From positions 186,001-250,000 of the forward strand of contig NZ_VBSN01000038.1 of the NCBI RefSeq assembly GCF_006149045.1: a stretch of DNA of 64,000 nucleotides. The letters are read 5' to 3'. This DNA is from Dyadobacter flavalbus (GTDB taxonomy: Bacteria; Bacteroidota; Bacteroidia; Cytophagales; Spirosomataceae). Within the stretch, counting starts at the first letter, position 1, and each line of letters starts with the position of its first letter. A model generated the notes under the pieces. The model was not told the origin of the DNA. It saw only the letters and a list, made by a program, of their open reading frames with translations, and searched no databases. Both the position numbers and the translations under genes were made by a program. Below are positions 55,114 through 63,446 of this stretch, piece by piece.

Positions 55114-56040
55114 TTACCGTGATCGTATTTTAAATGTAATTGTTCCCACGGATTCATCCGGAACATTATCCGATTTAGGCACAAACGTCAGATCACGGAC
55201 AGCGCTTTTGTATTTGTTTACAACCGCATAGTCAGTAACTGTCGTACTTTGCGTGATAATGCTTTTTACACGCCCGTTCTTATCAACAGTGATTTTGAAA
55301 GTAATGTCGCCGGTGGCATCTGAATTATCGTCCACAACCGGTTTACGTGACCAGCTCCATCCGGATAGGCTCAGCCCCACCGCAGTGCCCCCGCCACCGC
55401 CTTCTCCTTTGTACGTTTTGGCAAAAAGGCTTCCGCTTCTGGAACCTTTGTCACCTACGCCTTCCGCATCATCTCCGTTATTATTTCCGCCAACCCCGCT
55501 CCTTGTCCCGTTGGTGCCATTGCTCCCGGATTTGCTTCCGGATGACTTTGTGAAAAGCGCATCCCTGTTGACAGCCTTTTCAGGTGCCGGCTTGCTGACC
55601 GGGGCCGATGTATTTTCGCTTCCGGCAGATTTCTTTACATCTGTCTTTTCAGGCGCTTCAACCGGGCTTTCTTCTTTAGAAGCAATAACCGGTTTTTCCG
55701 CCACGGTTTTTACCGGCTTCGGAGACTCGATTTTCGGCGGTGTGGGCGGCGTTGGTCTGGGCGTTGATACAGACTTTACCTTTTTGACTTCGTCGGCATC
55801 TGCACGCATATTTTCGGCTACCTTGCTGTCATTTGGTTTATTGAACGTCTGCACATTTCCTCTTCCAACCTTTTCCGTTCCGTAATTCACTTCCACAAAA
55901 AGCTCCATAGGCGCTACTTTGGGCACCGAACTGTTCAGCCGTATAAAAAAGAACAATCCGAGCATGGCAATTGTAATTCCGAAGGACATAGCCCATGAAA
56001 CTGCGATTCTCTGACGGTCTTCTGCCTGTTGTACAATCAT
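55114..56040 (-). CDS. TonB-like energy-transducer protein
   Basis: A 308-residue protein with one N-terminal membrane segment (residues about 14-34, MSFGITIAMLGLFFFIRL) and a long periplasmic Pro/Lys/Ser/Gly-rich region (RPTPPTPPKIESPKPVKTVA, residues about 85-240). It ends with a small TonB_C-like domain (DITFKITVDKNGRVKSIITQ, ending VGTITFKIRSR). The proline-rich span is typical of TonB reaching across the periplasm. ExbB and ExbD are not nearby. A terminator (56101-56129) separates it from the HU/SPOR gene upstream, so it starts its own unit with folC and trmB. It might energise the beta-barrel encoded two genes away, but that protein has no plug domain. Confidence 0.82.
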   Translation of the reverse strand: MIVQQAEDRQRIAVSWAMSFGITIAMLGLFFFIRLNSSVPKVAPMELFVEVNYGTEKVGRGNVQTFNKPNDSKVAENMRADADEVKKVKSVSTPRPTPPTPPKIESPKPVKTVAEKPVIASKEESPVEAPEKTDVKKSAGSENTSAPVSKPAPEKAVNRDALFTKSSGSKSGSNGTNGTRSGVGGNNNGDDAEGVGDKGSRSGSLFAKTYKGEGGGGGTAVGLSLSGWSWSRKPVVDDNSDATGDITFKITVDKNGRVKSIITQSTTVTDYAVVNKYKSAVRDLTFVPKSDNVPDESVGTITFKIRSR

Positions 56041-56100
56041 TTTCTTTATGGTTTTCTTTTTTCAATCAACGTGTAATCAAAAAATATCTTGTATAAACGT

Positions 56101-56129
56101 AAAAAGAGGAAGCCGGTTATGCTTCCTCT
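56101..56129 (-). terminator. Rho-independent terminator between the HU/SPOR and TonB-like genes
   Basis: AGAGGAAGC (56105-56113) pairs perfectly with GCTTCCTCT (56121-56129), loop seven bases, and in minus-strand RNA is followed by UUUUU (complement of 56101-56105). It begins 18 bases after the HU/SPOR stop and splits the cluster into two transcription units. Confidence 0.85.
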
Positions 56130-56146
56130 GCCAATTTCCTGATTTT

Positions 56147-57229
56147 CTATCTTTTCCTGTAAACCCAGCCGGCTTCACCAATGACTGTTTTCAGTTTGGC
56201 GGAAGCACGGTAAGCATCATTTTCGTTATCAAAACCGCTGACGGCCACTTTCACCTTTTTGCTGTATTTATCAGCGGGTATAATAATGGTTTCGGTAAAG
56301 CCTTTTGCCTGTAATTCTTTCAGCAGGATCCCAGCCTGCCTTGCTCCTTTGAATGCGCCTGCAATGACATAAAACCTGGCATCCGCCGGCATAACAGAAA
56401 CGGGCTTTGCAACGACAGCTTCCTCCTTAACAACAGGTTTAACAGCCACCTCGGTTTTAGTAGTCGCCGCGGCGGAATCAGGCACGGCTGTTTTGGCAGC
56501 TTCCGCAACATCAGCAACCGGCTTTTCAGCAGCTTTGGGTGTTACTTTAACAACCTTGACCTTCTTTTCTTCCTTTACCGGCAATGACTTACTGGCAAAT
56601 AGCTCGGTAAAAGGATTAAGTGTACTTTTGATATCTGCACGTGAATTAACGAGAAAGAAGCTCAGCCCGCATAGCAAGCCTGCAATCACCGCAGCAGTTG
56701 CCCAGTTCGACCATTTGATAACCGTTGTTTTTACTTCTTCCAGTTCAGGAACCTCCACCGCTTCTTTTGAAACAAACTTTTCATGGAGAGCAGCAGCTGC
56801 TGGCCTTGCCTTGAACTCCTGAACCTTTACTTTCTGGAATCCATACCATTCGTCCTTGAAGTATTTTTCCGTGCTTGGCTCAAATACAAGTTTGCCTTCA
56901 ATATTTTTACTGAACTCACCAATTCCTGCAATCCTTGCACGACCATCTTTTTCCAGCCTGGAACGCAGCTGGTCAGTATATTTTCTTACGTATTCAACCG
57001 CTTCCGCATGTGTCAGCTGCTGGTTTCTTGAAATGTAGTTAGCCAGAAATCCGTCATCCAGTTTCAGAAACTCATTAAATGCCAATTTTTTAACCGGTGG
57101 TGTAAACAGCCCGGAACTGGTATCGTAAGCAGCCGGGATCTGATGCGAGAGCAAGGCTCCGAACCCGGGAATGATTACGAATTCATATTCACCGACTAGT
57201 TTTCTGATGATGGTTTCGACTGCGATCAT
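56147..57229 (-). CDS. HU-CCDC81/SPOR-domain membrane protein
   Basis: A 360-residue bitopic protein. Residues 1-135 match the paired bacterial HU-CCDC81 domains (VGEYEFVIIPGFGALLSHQI, then GRARIAGIGEFSKNIEGKLV), relatives of the DNA-binding HU fold. A membrane segment spans about residues 177-195 (WATAAVIAGLLCGLSFFLV). A Lys/Ala/Val-rich linker leads to a C-terminal SPOR domain (about 285-358; RFYVIAGAFKGARQAGILLK, KVKVAVSGFDNENDAYRASA), a fold that binds glycan strands lacking stem peptides at division sites. The predicted topology puts the HU part in the cytoplasm and SPOR in the periplasm. It follows the beta-barrel gene by 29 bases. Such proteins are widespread in Bacteroidota; their role is unproven. 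Confidence 0.9.
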   Translation of the reverse strand: MIAVETIIRKLVGEYEFVIIPGFGALLSHQIPAAYDTSSGLFTPPVKKLAFNEFLKLDDGFLANYISRNQQLTHAEAVEYVRKYTDQLRSRLEKDGRARIAGIGEFSKNIEGKLVFEPSTEKYFKDEWYGFQKVKVQEFKARPAAAALHEKFVSKEAVEVPELEEVKTTVIKWSNWATAAVIAGLLCGLSFFLVNSRADIKSTLNPFTELFASKSLPVKEEKKVKVVKVTPKAAEKPVADVAEAAKTAVPDSAAATTKTEVAVKPVVKEEAVVAKPVSVMPADARFYVIAGAFKGARQAGILLKELQAKGFTETIIIPADKYSKKVKVAVSGFDNENDAYRASAKLKTVIGEAGWVYRKR

Positions 57230-57258
57230 GGAGCGTCTATTGTGTTAACTGAGCGAAG

Positions 57259-58968
57259 TTAAAAAGAAAACGATAATCCTCCAATAAAGTTAAGTCCTTG
57301 CTGCGGATAATACTGATACCGCTGATACTGTTTGCCGAACATGTTGTTAATGGACACAAATGCAGAGAAGTTCCTGGTTAACAGGTAATCAATCTTCAGA
57401 TTAAGGTCTGTAATAACGGGCAATCGGGTGACAGCTCCGCTCTGAAAATTTTTCGCTTTTATCCCTTTTAAAACGTAAAAATCAGTTGTTACAAACAATT
57501 TTTTACTAATCGACAATGCATTAAACCAGTTTAACGTAAGATCCGGACGATGCCAGGCTTCCTCCACCGCGCCGACGGAGTAATCAAAAAAGTTTACTTT
57601 AAGCGAAGTTTTAAAAAGGTCATTAAAGTTGTAGCCGGCCTGGCCTGAAATGGTCAGCACCTTTGTTTTTGCGTTATCATAAATGATCGAGAACTTGCTT
57701 GTATCGGCCAGCGAATTGTTGAAATTGTAAAAATTACGGTACTGGGTATAGGCTACTTTACCTTCATAACTGAAACCCGAGGTGGTCTCGCCTTTTACAC
57801 CGCCGCTGATTTCAGAATTCTTCTCCGTATTAACGATTAAAACATTCGGCCCGAGCCACTGGTTTTCGCTCAGCATGCTGCGCAATGTATTCCGGACCAG
57901 ATCTCCGTTCCAGCCTGCAAACACATGCAATCCTGTAAACGGTGTTACATCAATGTTCAGCACAGGAAAAGCCTTTGTCTTATTGATAGCCAGTTCGCTG
58001 TCTGTTTCATTTACGGCATTGATCCCGGCCGTTACGGAATACAGTTCGGTAACGTATTTGAATGTAGGCTTCACCCTGAACAGATTCCGGTTGTAGGTAA
58101 ACTGGTCAACACGCTGCGATACAAAGGCATCCGCTTCCAGCAACGCATAAAAACTTTCCGTGATGGGTACCGATGCCATCAGCTGCGTTCCCCAGTCCAG
58201 TTCAGACGCATTGTAACGGTCACGAAGCGTATGCAGGCTGGTTTTGACGGAATAATCAACTGCAACAGAAGCATCCGTATTTTCAAAACCCAGGTTAATC
58301 CCGAACTGGTTGATCGTTTGTCTCAGACTGTCTCTGTTCACAATATAACTTTCCGGCTGCGGCTTGTAGCCGTAGAAATAGTAGTTTTTACGGTCATAAT
58401 CAAGCGATGCCTCTACTTTGTACGTATTCCGGATGTACTTGCCGCCGACCTTGAAGTTGGTAGAAGCATTGGCCGAATTCTTTTCATCCACCGGCCCGCT
58501 GGCAGCAGACAAATGTTTCAGCTGCGTTGTAAAAACCAGATCTTCCGACGGCCTGGCACCCACGAACGCTTCGCCCAGAAACCGTCCGTAATTGCCTCCG
58601 CCCAGCTTGATATAATTGTTCAGTACGTCGGGCTGTTCCTGTCTTTGCTGTTCATCGGAGGAAACACCAACGGCAGGCGTTAGTTTCGGTGAAGCAATGT
58701 TGATCTGCGGATCAATGATTTCGTAGTTGACTTTCTTTTTTCCTGCTTCGGTTTGTACGGGCTGCACCTTATCAAAAACACGGTTTGCCGGAGCGAACTC
58801 GATGCTCTTTTCTTTGACAATCTCGTAAGTCTGGCTTTCAATTTCTCCTTTTTGTGCAAAGGAAAGCTGAACTGATAATCCGGTTAAAAGGAATACTAAG
58901 GAAAAACGCATGGCATTGAAATTCGTCATAAATGTATATTTTGTCTTTTTTCTCACGGAATGAATCAT
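57259..58968 (-). CDS. Plug-less outer-membrane beta-barrel protein (TonB-receptor-like)
   Basis: A protein of up to 569 residues. The longest frame starts with an ATG overlapping the TPR gene stop (ATGA), but MRFSLVFLLTGLSVQLSFAQ at residue 20 is the better signal-peptide start. The mature part has a short N-terminal linker (KSIEFAPANRVFDKVQPVQT) and then alternating aromatic/polar beta strands through to a C-terminal Phe (GLNFIGGLSFSF), the outer-membrane barrel signature. No plug domain or carboxypeptidase-regulatory domain is found, unlike SusC or FepA. The end resembles the TonB-dependent-receptor barrel (LFVTTDFYVLKGIKA, NLKIDYLLTRNFSAFVSINN). It pairs with the 1020-residue TPR protein. 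Confidence 0.85.
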   Translation of the reverse strand: MIHSVRKKTKYTFMTNFNAMRFSLVFLLTGLSVQLSFAQKGEIESQTYEIVKEKSIEFAPANRVFDKVQPVQTEAGKKKVNYEIIDPQINIASPKLTPAVGVSSDEQQRQEQPDVLNNYIKLGGGNYGRFLGEAFVGARPSEDLVFTTQLKHLSAASGPVDEKNSANASTNFKVGGKYIRNTYKVEASLDYDRKNYYFYGYKPQPESYIVNRDSLRQTINQFGINLGFENTDASVAVDYSVKTSLHTLRDRYNASELDWGTQLMASVPITESFYALLEADAFVSQRVDQFTYNRNLFRVKPTFKYVTELYSVTAGINAVNETDSELAINKTKAFPVLNIDVTPFTGLHVFAGWNGDLVRNTLRSMLSENQWLGPNVLIVNTEKNSEISGGVKGETTSGFSYEGKVAYTQYRNFYNFNNSLADTSKFSIIYDNAKTKVLTISGQAGYNFNDLFKTSLKVNFFDYSVGAVEEAWHRPDLTLNWFNALSISKKLFVTTDFYVLKGIKAKNFQSGAVTRLPVITDLNLKIDYLLTRNFSAFVSINNMFGKQYQRYQYYPQQGLNFIGGLSFSF

Positions 58969-61900
58969 TTAAGTTTTTCAATCTGGGCCAGTTTGTCCTT
59001 TGCCAGCTGAACAGCCTCCTTGTCATCCGAGTTTTCAATGATCGAGCTTAAAGTAGCCTTGGCCTGCTTCATATCTTTCATTCCGACATATACCTCAGCC
59101 AGCAGAATAAATGACCTTACGCGCCAGTAATCATACCCTTCAAAATTCTTGCCCATTTCAATAATGGCCGCCTCGGCATCCTTGTATTTCTTGTTCCTGT
59201 AAAGGATCATGGCCGACCAGTAACTGGCTTCCGCGCCGTATTCATCTTTGGAAGCAGCCATGATTTTTCTGAATTCCTCAGCGGATTTGGCTAGATCGCC
59301 CCGGTCATACGGAACCTTGCCAAGATACAGCTGCGCTTTGCCGACACTTCCGGGAACTACATCGGCGGCATTGATGACTTCTCTTGCGTAATAAAGCGTA
59401 GAGTCATAGCTTTTCAGCGTATAATACGTGTCCATTAACCCGATCCATGCCTGCGCCTTTTCCTTTTTACTTTCCGAATTTCTCAGCAGCATCCTGTAAC
59501 TCGTAACGGCATTGTTGAAGTTGCCGCGACCGATTTCCAGTTCCGCGGATCTTTGCGCTGCCGCACTAACGAACGTCGAACGGTTTTCCTGAATGACCTT
59601 TCCGAAATACTGCAGTGCTTCATTTATCTTCCCGATTTTATCATACGAAGAACCGATAAAATAATTGGCGTCATACTGATGCGGACTGGACGGATAGCTG
59701 CGGATGAATTCCTGAAGTGAGTTGATCGCATTTTCATACTTTTCTGCATAATAAAGGTTCCGTACATTGTCAAACTCGACTTCTTCCAGCTTTTCGTTTC
59801 CGGGATTGTTCTTTCTGACGACGCCAAGCACCTGTGTAAATTCCTCCGGACGGCCCACGGCAGTATAACTTTCCTGAATCCCTTCCAGTGCGCTGCTGGC
59901 AGATGGAGAATCCGGGTATTCAGTAAGTAATTTTCTGAAATCGACAATGGCTTGTTCGTATACCTGAAGATTGTAATAAGACTGTGCCCTTCGCAATAAT
60001 GCAGCCGGAATAAGAACGCTGGTCGGCTTTTCATTGATCATGCGGGTGTAGCCTTTCACGGCAGCCGAATAACTCTGGTTCTGGAATTCAATGTCTGCCA
60101 GCTGAAAATAGGCATCATCCAGATAGTCGGAAGATTTATACTGTTTGATCAGCATTTCAAACTGCTGACGGGCCTCGGGTTCCCTGTTCATATATACGTA
60201 AGCACGTGCTTTCTGGAAAATCGCATAATCTTTATCTACTTTTCCTTTGGCAGCAACTTGCTCGTAAGTCCGGATAGCTTCATTGTAATTCTTGGCAGCG
60301 AGGTAACAATCGGCCAGTCGCGCGTAGGCATCTTCGATCATATCGCTTTCCATTCCCTCTATATTGTTCGTGAACTCCTTGAAGTAATTCAGCGCCTGCC
60401 CGTACTTTTTCTGATTATAGTAAATATATCCCAGTGCATACAGACTCTTTCTGGCGTAAATTCCCGATTTAGGATTTTTGGAGATCTGCGTATAAAGCTG
60501 TGCTGCTTCGTCTACTTTTTTAAGTCCGTATGTTGATTCTGCTTTGTAATAAGCAGCAGAATTACTGATTTCTTCATCAATCGGGAATTTGAGGGACTTA
60601 TCGAAGTAAACAATCGCCGGATCAAACCTTTGCTGGTTGAATTCCGTGACGCCTTGATTGAAAGTAAGCCGTTGGTAAGTCCCATTGATTTTAGCATTAC
60701 GCTTGGAAAGCCCTTCAATGTACTTGATGGCGCCTGTACTGTTGCTTGCATTGGAATAACCTTCCGCAACCAGCTCCGTTGCTTCTTCCACATGCTTGCT
60801 TTGCGGGTAAGCCGCCATAAAACCATTCAGTTCCTTAACTGCATCGTTGTTGTTTCCCAGGTCAAGCTGCACCTTGGCATGGTTATAAGCGGCTTCTTCT
60901 TTTACCGTGTTATTGAAGTCCAGCCTGGAAGCCTGGTCAAATGACGTTAAAGCATTGCTTAAACTATTTGTCTTTAAGTAGCTGATTCCCAATATATATG
61001 AAGCATACTGCGAAACAGAATCTTTCCCATTACCCACCGGCTTTAATGAAGTAATGGCACCGCTGTAATTGCCGCTCCGGAACTGTGCATGTCCGTAATG
61101 CAAAGCAACACTCGGCGGAATGGCGCCGGGCTTCATTCTTTTGTAACGTTCATAGGCCGTTACAGCCGCTGTGTAATCTCCTTTTTCATAATAGACTTCG
61201 GCAACATACAATGCGACATCATCCAGTTTAGCATTTCCTCTTTGCTGCGTCAGGAGCCTTTCACCATACTTTAAAAGCTCATCGTATTTTTTTAGCTGGT
61301 ACAAAGATGAAATGATCCAGTTGGGAGCTTCATTTTTATAGTACTCGTGCGATTCTATTCTCAGAAAATCCTGATAAGCTTCTTCAAAATTGTTCTTCTG
61401 GTAATTAATGACACCTGCATAAAAGGACGCATCTGCAGAATTGGCGAAGCTGGATGCTGTTTTTACCTGGTTGAACAGCGGAAGCGCAGCATCCAGTTGC
61501 TGTGTTTTATAGTAGGACATGGCCAGCTGGTAGGTACTTTCCAGCTTTTTGGGATTGTTGCCCGGTAAGGTAACCGCCTTCTCCAGATAGGTAATGGCTT
61601 TTTCATACGAACCGCTTTCATAATAATACCGGCCCAGATCACCATAAATCTGCTGTGCCTTGGGATGCTCAGAGTGATTCTTGACAAAACGGTCCACCTG
61701 AACTTCTGCTTCCGGGTAATTCAGGTATAACCCGGTTACTGCTACGTAATATTCCGCTGTAACTTTGTTGTAATCACTGGTGCTCAGCAGCTTGTCCTTT
61801 GTATTAAGGAATTCTCCAAATTCCTGTCTTGCAGCGACATAGTTGGATTTTTCATAATATTCGAGGCCGTTGCGGAAATGCGCTTCCGGTTCGGTAAAAC

Positions 61901-62027
61901 TCAGCGTGTTCTGAGCCGAAACAGAAGTTGCACCCATAAAAATAAGCGTTCCAACTGCGGAGGCGCTATGTTTAAAAATCATAGAAAGGGAGTTGAGGGA
62001 ATTTTGATTTAAATTATTCTTGACCAT
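58965..62027 (-). CDS. Large exported tetratricopeptide-repeat protein
   Basis: A 1020-residue protein made almost wholly of TPR units, about 20 by eye (for example YYYESGSYEKAITYLEKAVT, YKTQQLDAALPLFNQVKTAS, YYNQKKYGQALNYFKEFTNN, YYNLQVYEQAIVDFRKLLTE). A signal peptide (MIFKHSASAVGTLIFMGATS) starts at the second Met, residue 16, which may be the true start (61982); the first ATG is at 62027. The mature protein is periplasmic or outer-membrane-attached. Some units resemble BamD/YbgF-type outer-membrane lipoprotein repeats (PQSKHVEEATELVAEGYSNA). It overlaps the beta-barrel gene by four bases (ATGA), a sign of coupled translation, and likely assembles with it. Confidence 0.9.
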   Translation of the reverse strand: MVKNNLNQNSLNSLSMIFKHSASAVGTLIFMGATSVSAQNTLSFTEPEAHFRNGLEYYEKSNYVAARQEFGEFLNTKDKLLSTSDYNKVTAEYYVAVTGLYLNYPEAEVQVDRFVKNHSEHPKAQQIYGDLGRYYYESGSYEKAITYLEKAVTLPGNNPKKLESTYQLAMSYYKTQQLDAALPLFNQVKTASSFANSADASFYAGVINYQKNNFEEAYQDFLRIESHEYYKNEAPNWIISSLYQLKKYDELLKYGERLLTQQRGNAKLDDVALYVAEVYYEKGDYTAAVTAYERYKRMKPGAIPPSVALHYGHAQFRSGNYSGAITSLKPVGNGKDSVSQYASYILGISYLKTNSLSNALTSFDQASRLDFNNTVKEEAAYNHAKVQLDLGNNNDAVKELNGFMAAYPQSKHVEEATELVAEGYSNASNSTGAIKYIEGLSKRNAKINGTYQRLTFNQGVTEFNQQRFDPAIVYFDKSLKFPIDEEISNSAAYYKAESTYGLKKVDEAAQLYTQISKNPKSGIYARKSLYALGYIYYNQKKYGQALNYFKEFTNNIEGMESDMIEDAYARLADCYLAAKNYNEAIRTYEQVAAKGKVDKDYAIFQKARAYVYMNREPEARQQFEMLIKQYKSSDYLDDAYFQLADIEFQNQSYSAAVKGYTRMINEKPTSVLIPAALLRRAQSYYNLQVYEQAIVDFRKLLTEYPDSPSASSALEGIQESYTAVGRPEEFTQVLGVVRKNNPGNEKLEEVEFDNVRNLYYAEKYENAINSLQEFIRSYPSSPHQYDANYFIGSSYDKIGKINEALQYFGKVIQENRSTFVSAAAQRSAELEIGRGNFNNAVTSYRMLLRNSESKKEKAQAWIGLMDTYYTLKSYDSTLYYAREVINAADVVPGSVGKAQLYLGKVPYDRGDLAKSAEEFRKIMAASKDEYGAEASYWSAMILYRNKKYKDAEAAIIEMGKNFEGYDYWRVRSFILLAEVYVGMKDMKQAKATLSSIIENSDDKEAVQLAKDKLAQIEKLK

Positions 62028-62134
62028 ATCCAGTTAAAAAGAGTATTTGCCTGCACACTTACCGCTCCGATTTGTCTGTAACTAACGAAATGTGAAACAA
62101 AACCGTATAGGTGCTTAATCATCACCAATAACCG

Positions 62135-62386
62135 TTAGAAAAGTATATTGTTTCTTCTTAAAGAATTTGAAAAATCATTGTGCATTTCACTGAACCGGTT
62201 TGTAACACCGGCAAGGAATGCTTCATCAATGCATGCTTCTATTTCTTCCTGACTCTGGATTTCGTAATCGTCGATTTTGTAAGTTTGCTCATACATGCCC
62301 GATTCGATCTTGACGATGTATTTATTATTCCATTGATAAAGCCCGATCTTGTACCCTGAACCGGGTAAATCCTTTATATATCTCAT
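62135..62386 (-). CDS. Small protein of unknown function
   Basis: An 83-residue frame on the minus strand, divergent from the TPR lipoprotein gene with a 23-base gap. The sequence YKIGLYQWNNKYIVKIESGM, then YEQTYKIDDYEIQSQEEIE, is predicted as beta strands followed by an amphipathic helix. No signal peptide or membrane segment is seen. I recognise no characterised family, but the codon pattern and length look genuine and similar small acidic proteins are frequent in Cytophagales. The 108 bases between it and the large TPR gene show no clear promoter. Confidence 0.65.
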   Translation of the reverse strand: MRYIKDLPGSGYKIGLYQWNNKYIVKIESGMYEQTYKIDDYEIQSQEEIEACIDEAFLAGVTNRFSEMHNDFSNSLRRNNILF

Positions 62387-62409
62387 TTTAATTAATTATT
62401 TGTAACATC

Positions 62410-63444
62410 ATGGTTATCAGATTAGAACTAATAGTAATACTAACTTTATTAGTGCTAAATATTTTAAGCTGCACCAGTCAGAGCAAAAAGGACGCCGCAG
62501 ATTTCTTTCTCAAAGGCAACCAGGCCCTGAACCAAAAGAATTATGCCGAGGCCGTCCGGTTTTACAATGAAGCCATTGCCAAAAATGCAGATTTTTCAGA
62601 CGCATATCTTAACAAAGGTATAAGTTTATTAAAAATGAATAAAGCGGAAGAAGCCTTTGACGTTTTGTCAGAAGCAATCCGGATTGATCCGACGCTTGTA
62701 CAGGCCAATCTCGTACGGGCAGAAACCAGCCTTCAGCTGGGAAAAATGCGCGAAGCACGCCAGGATCTTCAGGATATAGAAAAGCAATACCGTGATTCCA
62801 CACGTTACTTTCTGATCAAAGGTGACCTGCTGAATGCCGAAGGAAATGCATCGCTTGCCATTCCTGAATATGACAAAGCCATTCAGCTGAACAGCAACAA
62901 TGTAGAAGCGCTGGTGAACCGCGGCGCAATCTATTACAACATGCATGCATACAAGCAGGCAAAAGATGATTTCAATTCTGCTGTCGCCATCAGCCCGTTG
63001 CTGCCGCAGGCTTTGAACAATCTGGGGCTTATAGCAACCCGGGAAAAGAACTGGCCGCTCGCCACTGCCTATTTTGACAAGGTGCTTGATGCTGATCCGG
63101 CCGATCCTTTTTCCCTGAACAATAAAGGCTATGTTTTGCTTCAGACCGGACAAGCTGAAAAGGCAAAAGAGCTCATCAGCCGTTCGCTCGAAAAACTGCC
63201 GGAAAACGGTTATGCGCTTCGCAACCTTGGGATGTATTATCAGATGAAAGGAAATATAGCCATGGCCGTTGAAACCTACAAGAAAGCACTTGATTTATCC
63301 GAACCCGTAGATATGCTGTACGGACTTGCAGGAAGCGCATACTGGCAGCAAAATAACCCGACAGAAGCATGCAGAATATGGAAGCAGGGAATGATCCTGA
63401 AAGACTCTGCTTCCATTGCCGAGGCGGGAAAAAACTGCAAATAA
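62410..63444 (+). CDS. TPR-repeat lipoprotein
   Basis: A 344-residue protein with a lipoprotein signal ending LNILSCTSQSKK, so the mature Cys is near residue 21. About eight TPR units follow (FFLKGNQALNQKNYAEAVRF, YNEAIAKNADFSDAYLNKGI, DAYLNKGISLLKMNKAEEA, VNRGAIYYNMHAYKQAKDDF, LAGSAYWQQNNPTEACRIWK). It is probably an outer-membrane-anchored periplasmic scaffold. It stops two bases before the menD stop on the other strand, so the two converge with no spacer. No partner is identified. Confidence 0.9.
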   Translation: MVIRLELIVILTLLVLNILSCTSQSKKDAADFFLKGNQALNQKNYAEAVRFYNEAIAKNADFSDAYLNKGISLLKMNKAEEAFDVLSEAIRIDPTLVQANLVRAETSLQLGKMREARQDLQDIEKQYRDSTRYFLIKGDLLNAEGNASLAIPEYDKAIQLNSNNVEALVNRGAIYYNMHAYKQAKDDFNSAVAISPLLPQALNNLGLIATREKNWPLATAYFDKVLDADPADPFSLNNKGYVLLQTGQAEKAKELISRSLEKLPENGYALRNLGMYYQMKGNIAMAVETYKKALDLSEPVDMLYGLAGSAYWQQNNPTEACRIWKQGMILKDSASIAEAGKNCK

Positions 63445-63446
63445 AA

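Noticed and set aside
55253..55885. 210-codon plus-strand frame rich in Pro, Leu and Ser
   Set aside because: Mirror of the Pro/Lys-rich TonB-like gene; low-complexity shadow.
57925..58683. 252-codon plus-strand frame
   Set aside because: Antisense to the beta-barrel gene; no domain; shadow frame.
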